DNA of 64,000 nt from Lithospermum erythrorhizon. Its lineage: Eukaryota > Streptophyta > Magnoliopsida > Boraginales > Boraginaceae. This document shows positions 58,680-64,000 of the stretch, piece after piece (position 1 is the stretch's first letter; every line of letters begins with the position of its first letter). Location: positions 186,001-250,000 of the forward strand of contig JADFUC010000991.1 of assembly GCA_019722365.1 (NCBI GenBank), written 5' to 3'. A program made the position numbers and the translations under genes. The notes under the pieces were generated by a model, which made no database searches, was not told the DNA's origin, and saw only the letters and a program-made list of their open reading frames with translations.

Positions 58680-59753
58680 TGCCCAGGTGGTTAGCCTTCC
58701 TGATAGTTGCGGACTTGGCGGCGACTTTCATGGCCGATCACTACTTGAATCGGATGACTCAAAGTATATTTTCGCCATGAAATGGCATTTAATTGTATGC
58801 ACGCAAACTTATCTTACGATGGTACTTCTTTCCGCCTATATGTAAGACGCGGCTTACCTAATATTGACCTTGTTCCTCGCCTTCAAGCGGATCAAAGACA
58901 CTACTTACAAAATTCGCTTTGACACAAATGAAAGTTTTAACTACAAAATTTCCCCTTATTCGTGTTGTATTAACTTTGGTGCTCAAATACTCCTTTAACT
59001 CTTCAAAAGCTTTATTACAAATCATAATCCCACAAAATTGGTATTGGAAGCTCGCCGCATTCTTGAAAGTGGGCAAATTCTCTCTTCAGACTTGAAATGA
59101 ACCTGCTTGTTAGTCATGACACCCCGTGAGTTTTGGATATCTTTATACTCACGGCGGGGTCGCATATCGGTATAGCCTTAATTTTGTCAAGATATGGTTC
59201 ACCTCACAATCATGTAACCTAGAATTTGCCCTCAGGTTACACCGAATGAGCACTTGTCCGGGATTAATCTTGAGCTTCATTCTCTCAACCGGTCAAACGC
59301 TTTCCCCTTAAATTCTTCAAACGGTCGGCTCGACCGCACTCTTCACTAACATATCGTCAACATATATTTCGATGTTTCGCCTAACTGGGTGGCTAACATG
59401 AGTTAACCATTCTTGGTAAGTGACTCCTACATTCTTCTGCCAAAGGTACACTTTCCAAAGCAATACAATCCATACTCCATTATGAAAAGTGTCTTTTTTC
59501 ATCTTCCTGTAATATCTTAATTCTGATTTGGTACTCCACGCCGGGGTTAATCCATGAAATCAAAGACCTCATGACCCCTACAACCATCCACAAGCCTCGC
59601 AAGACAAGGTAGAGGGTAAAAGTCTTTAGGACATGCTTTGTTTAGACTCGTGAAATCTGTGCACATCCTCCAAGTTCCATTTGGTTTCTTAACCAACACT
59701 ACATTTGCAATCCATTCTGGAAATTGGAGCTCGTGAAGCGCAACTACTTTCAA
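58680..59753 (-). pseudogene. gypsy reverse transcriptase and first RNase H, broken
   Basis: The frame at 59753-59547 has WIANVVLVKKPNGTWRMCTD and FTSLNKACPKDFYPLP, the gypsy RT fingers and palm. The frame at 59502-59317 carries the catalytic box IYVDDMLVKS. The frame at 59076-58858 has CNKAFEELKEYLS, the RT-RNase H connection. The three frames are split by shifts and stops, so no complete enzyme is encoded. Confidence 0.9.
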
Positions 59754-60354
59754 TAATAGGTCAACTTCGCTTCCTCATCATTAAAACATTCAGCTCTTTT
59801 GCTTTATGGGTTTGTACATAGAGTCGACGTGCAGCTTGTGCAGCGCAACTGATAAGTCTATTCTAGGCATATCTTCTGGACCCCAAGCAAATATATCCTT
59901 ATATTCCCAATCGTTTAATCAATCCTTCTTTTATGATCCTTTCTAACAATCGCTCCTACTATGAACGCCTTCTCTCGGGTTCCTCTTGCTTAATGGAACT
60001 TAACAATCTCCTCATGGGAACCGGGTCTCTTGAGGTTTTCAGCCTCTTAGGCGAGTTGTCATCTTTCGCCTCTCCTCATGGGACATCACCTCGTGATGAT
60101 TTTCCTGATAGCGCTGGCCATTTCTAGTTCTTTTCCCAAGGGAGGAACTAAAGTTTGATAAAAAAAATTGGCATTCTTTGTTACACACATCTCCCCTATG
60201 CCCTTGTGGTCGAACTTATCTGAAGCAGCGGGAAACAATATCCCTAAGTGTCAAGCTAAAATCTACGCTTCCAACCAATCCATTGTAATGATTTAATCGA
60301 AATGTCCACCACCGTGAATTGGGCTCTAATTATTGACTTTTTGTACCCGCCAAC

Positions 60355-60570
60355 TCACAAGAAAAATCCAATTGCCATGCATGTTGCATAATCGACGCCC
60401 AAGTGAACCCCGTTGCGCGCGCTACAAGTATTACTAGAAAGTACGCCGTGGTGCAATTCCAATTTATCATAAGTGGATAAATATAGGATGTCCGCCGAAC
60501 TACCTGTATCAACTAGCATCCTATCCACAGAGTAATTCGCGACCACCGGGCTATCACCATTGATCATCAT
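60355..60570 (-). pseudogene. gypsy aspartic protease
   Basis: The frame has RMLVDTGSSADILYLSTYDK, with the active-site DTGSSADIL of retroelement proteases, about 0.6 kb upstream of RT as expected. The flanks are out of frame. Confidence 0.88.
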
Positions 60571-60899
60571 GGTAACTCATCATCTTATAATTCTAAATAC
60601 AAAGCACGAAATCGCTTCAACACAACCGACGTAGGCCGAGGAATATACTTCTCTTATCGTGATAGTTTTCTCTTTGAATTTCGCGAAATTACTCCCCATG
60701 CGCACCTCCAGATTATGTCAAGACGACTACCAATCTTGGTGATGGATCGCGCCACCCTAATATCTTCACGGGTGGACTCGCACCGCGCCTCATGATCGCC
60801 TCATTCTATTATCTTCGAGGGGGAATAAGGTCTTTCCCCGAAATTTTGCCCCCGCCCCTTTGCTTATCCCAAGTCTGTGACTTCCTTTGCTAGGCCTCA

Positions 60900-62291
60900 G
60901 CTGTCCTTTTCTATTCAACTTTTCCCGAAGGTCGCCATAAGGGGCTTCCTTCCCCTACAAAATCTTCAAATCAATGTGCTTATTGATTGCCTTTGTCAAC
61001 TCATCCTTCGTCAAGGGGGTATCCAAAATTAATGCTTTCTTTAATTTTCCATAGTTAAGGCCGTGATAGAAAGCCATATACGCGATCTTGTTGCCAATGC
61101 TCGGTATATTTTTCAAAATGACCTTATATCGGGAGGAAATCTTTGAGTTTAATTGCTTGTCCTCGCTGAATCCATTAAAGCCATCTCATCTTTCTTGTTG
61201 GTAATGGATGTGCTATACTTGGCAATGAAAGCATCCACGGTATGGTCGAAGTTCATAGAGTTCGGCCGGTAGTCTATTGTAAATTAATTCAACGCGGCCC
61301 CAGTTATACTATTTGAAAATGCCTTTGTATATATATATATCCATGTCATCTGGTCAGGAATAGTCATTCAGCCAATAATCCTTTCAAATGCTTTCATGAT
61401 CCCCTGGGTCACCGTTGTATTGTGTAAACTATGGAAGAATAAACCCCACAGGTATCGGTACAACATTTAACCTCCTAGTAAATGGCATTACTGCATGAGT
61501 TACAACACGGTTCGGCGTCTTCTCCCGAAACCTGTAAGCAAGACCATCCTGTATAAACTCATCAAACTCTCTTTGAGCCGCTGTAAGCTTCAGAATAAAT
61601 GTTGGTATCGGGGATCCATTTGAGGTACCGCTTTGTCGCATTTCCCCGATGGTCTATACGACCGCCCCTTGTATCCCCATATCGAGGAAGGATGATGTAT
61701 ATAACGGGGCGTAAGCTTGGATGCATGGAGGTCATTCAGATAATTTGACTTTGCCATAACCACTTTTTTCTCGCTACGAAGTTGCTTCTCGCATTCAGCC
61801 TCTTGTTCTTCGCGAATAAGACTATCCCTCTCCAAAATCAGATCAACATGTTGTTGTATCTCCTTCTCTCTAGCTAAGCGAACCCTTCTCTGTATCTCCT
61901 CTCGTATATCACCTATTGGATTCTTATCTGTAAATGTTGGTGGAACCGCTGGTCCTGGTTGGAATGAACCATGGATATCAACATTAATTTGTGGTTGTTC
62001 AGTGGTAGGAGTCGTAGATGTATTTTGATTTTGAGGAATTATATTAGCGTTCCCCACAGACGTATTTGGATTCTTACTATTTTCACAAGATTTTCTCGTC
62101 TGGTCAGTTGAGTTAATGGGGCGAATTAATTCTAGACTGGTTACCACTGTAGTTTGGCGAGTTGAAATCCTCCTTGGCGGTATGACTTGTTGTACCTTAG
62201 GCCTGGGAATCTCTGAATCAACGTCTTTCCCTTTAGCGAGTGATGGATCTCTGATGTCGTTAGACCCGAAAGCTCCGACCACGAACACCAC
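60900..62291 (-). pseudogene. gypsy gag, broken
   Basis: A 233-residue N-terminal frame (62291-61590) contains an Asn/Thr/Pro-rich linker and a charged coiled-coil-like region (REEIQRRVRLAREKEIQQHV). Further down, in another frame around 60965-61105, NKIAYMAFYHGLNYGKLKKA and LTKDELTKAINKHID resemble the C-terminal part of the retrotransposon gag domain. In the family gag builds the particle and packages RNA. A zinc knuckle could not be identified. Confidence 0.65.
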
Positions 62292-62960
62292 GCTTAAGTT
62301 AGTAGCGATTCAAAGAGAGTGAAAAGTACTAAGAGATGGGATTTTTTATTACCTCAAATGGTAAAATACTAACCATATTTATAGGCATAGTACAAGGTAA
62401 TGACTGGGCTTAAGCTGGTCATCATACTACAAGTATCTCTTCGCGGATACTGGTTAAGATAACTGCTCCAAATACAAGGTTGGTCGAAATGTGTCTCAGA
62501 CGACTGGCCACTCATATAAATATGCATCTAATCCATTTCCCTTGGATCATTTATTTTAACCCATATCACATATCACAATTAGTAAGAAGTACTTACTATC
62601 GGACCAAATGGAACCGCAATTCATTCCGTCGTGGGAGAACTGACCACTTAATTAAACTGACCAACACCCGACGATTCTATCACTATCGATTTTATGACGT
62701 GAATATTTAAATTCTGTATAATGCCGAGTTAAACTGTGCTTGGATATCAAACTATCATTCCCCGATCGGCCCCCGCTACAAACTCTTACACATCACTTAT
62801 GAGGTGTAAATCGCGGATATACCAACGATTCGAGCCTCCTTGTTTACCAAGACAACTTCTCGTGATCGAGCACATCCTCATGCTCGAACCTTCATCAATC
62901 AAGGCGCCAAGCGACACAACATCAACTCAAAGTTCTCAACCACTGAGCTAAGGTCCCTAT
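62292..62960 (-). repeat. 5' LTR-like region of the Tat-like element
   Basis: Similar to the copy at 52600-53100. Contains a minus-strand TATA box at 62376-62383 (TATAAATA). Upstream border near 62960 is approximate and no TG start was fixed. Confidence 0.55.
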
Positions 62961-64000
62961 TAAAACCAAGATATGATAAACTTTATAGCTGACGGTCTCC
63001 ACCGCTAGCATCGGCCCTATACCCTTAAATCCTCGAATGATTTTTTAGAAAAAGACATAAGCCATTTGACATTGTGACAACTGCTTTTGACATACTGAGT
63101 CAACAAATGGTAAAATAGAGAAACAATTACAAAAATAAAAGAAAGGAAAAAAACCGCCTTCTACATCTTTGGACGACATTGGTTATTGTCATCGATGCAA
63201 ATCGATTGATGTGATATTCATCGGATTCGAATTTATGCATCCAAGTAATGATGCGACATTATTAAGTGAAAGCATTTGCTACTTTCATTTCATCTTTTTC
63301 TAATTACTATTAAGTGGAATGATTATATTGCACTTTATACAGCGTCGATTCCTAGTTATATGCTCTTGTTAATGAACCAAAATCATTCACAAAAAAAGAA
63401 AATTGGCTGAGATATATCATTTGTTTCCATGCAAATGCTTGGCAATATTGTGGAATATGCTTGTGGGCTATGTGATATGTCCCATACTCCCAATGTGTAA
63501 TAATTCAGTCTCAAAAGATTGACCAAAATGAAATTTCACATGTGTAGGCCCTTAATCAATAAAACGTTCATGGCTTTACCTGGGATCTATGGTCTACCGA
63601 CACCGTTTGTGCATTATCTAGTACTGTATATATATATATATATATATGTTCAACCTTTGGGCGTAAATGGACCAAATTAAGGCAGGGGGTACTGTTATTG
63701 GTGTTAGGTATTTCACCCCTATTAATTTGTGCGAGTAATAATACATTTTGAGCTTATCTATTACGGAGCAAGTAAGATCTGCCATCAGATAGCTGGTATA
63801 TGTTATTATATGTAGAACTGTCGGTTGGCTCGACAAGCTATATTAACCACTAACCAGTGTAGTAGTCTACTAGTTGTTCGATTTGGCTCTGCATGTTACT
63901 AACGAGTTAAAAGTTCGATTTTGGGTCGACTCTTATGTATTGAGTGAGTTAAGGATTGAGATATCAATAAATTATTGACCGATGGGTAGTTACAATCCTT
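62961..64000. other. AT-rich intergenic DNA, no gene seen
   Basis: No coding frame with recognisable content. Contains one AT microsatellite. Confidence 0.5.
63626..63647. repeat. (TA)n microsatellite
   Basis: Uninterrupted TA dinucleotides, about 11 units. Confidence 0.9.

Larger units (their letters stand above)
52386..62960 (-). mobile_element. Ty3/gypsy Tat-lineage-like retrotransposon, decayed, with antisense ORF
   Basis: On the minus strand the order is LTR-like end (about 62.3-62.95 kb), gag, protease, RT, RNase H, second RNase H, integrase (to about 57.0 kb). A spacer on whose opposite strand lies a separate ORF follows, then a second LTR-like copy (about 52.6-53.1 kb). PR-RT-RH-INT order defines Ty3/gypsy. 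A second RNase H domain between RH and INT and a long 3' region with extra ORFs are traits of the Tat lineage. All reading frames are broken. The outer borders are approximate because similarity between the ends fades gradually. Confidence 0.78.

Overview
This window is plant nuclear DNA, almost certainly from a eudicot. It is AT-rich and dominated by decayed transposable elements. Only two ordinary plant genes are recognisable. One is an intact VQ-motif transcriptional co-regulator (4769-5404, minus). The other is a two-exon proline-rich/arabinogalactan cell-wall protein of the AGP31 type with a C-terminal six-cysteine PAC/Ole e 1-like domain (23496-25849, minus). From memory, their closest Arabidopsis relatives, VQ4 (At1g28280) and AGP31 (At1g28290), are neighbours, so the pair looks like an ancestral gene neighbourhood now separated by about 18 kb of repeats. 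The AGP31-like gene carries a 16-G homopolymer that shifts its reading frame.

Layout. 1-2.9 kb: plus-strand Ty1/copia remnant (integrase, reverse transcriptase, RNase H, then PPT and LTR). 4.8-5.4 kb: VQ gene. 6.9-7.7 kb: probable copia-type LTR. 10.3-12.5 kb: GC-richer unidentified block. 14-17 kb: probable minus-strand LTR-retrotransposon LTR and leader. 17.7 kb: tRNA-derived SINE with an 18-bp target-site duplication. 18.4-19.1 kb: Cassandra-like TRIM with two degenerate 5S-rRNA-like segments. 20.4-23.0 kb: gypsy-type LTR-like block with its own minisatellite. 23.5-25.85 kb: AGP31-like gene. 28.1-29.9 kb: copia-type LTR, PBS and leader. 30.2-31.3 kb: CACTA transposase remnant.

31.9-50.8 kb is the most striking part. 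It is a tandem LTR-internal-LTR-internal-LTR array of a non-autonomous, LARD-like Ty3/gypsy-type element. The LTRs are about 4.1 kb, begin TGTAATAACC and end GGTCGTTACA or close to it. The internal regions are about 1.8 kb and have no recognisable gag or pol. LTR1 and LTR2 each contain a tandem array of units of about 66 bp built around CTTATACTTCGGTATAAG, a perfect stem capped by a cUUCGg tetraloop. LTR2 is split by a 4,995-bp BED-zinc-finger hAT transposon with an 8-bp target duplication, and LTR3 preserves the empty site. LTR3 has lost the hairpin array by internal deletion.

52.4-62.9 kb is a decayed minus-strand Ty3/gypsy element that looks like the Tat lineage. It has gag, protease, RT, RNase H, a second RNase H and integrase between related LTR-like ends. 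A separate intron-containing ORF lies on the opposite strand between pol and the 3' LTR, with its own TATA box.

How the parts relate: the two host genes are unrelated in function (nuclear defence/MAPK co-regulator versus secreted wall protein). Everything else is a history of nested insertion, recombination and decay. Many copies differ by short indels, so either the repeats are old or the consensus is not fully polished. All intron and domain calls are from reading the sequence; no search was run.
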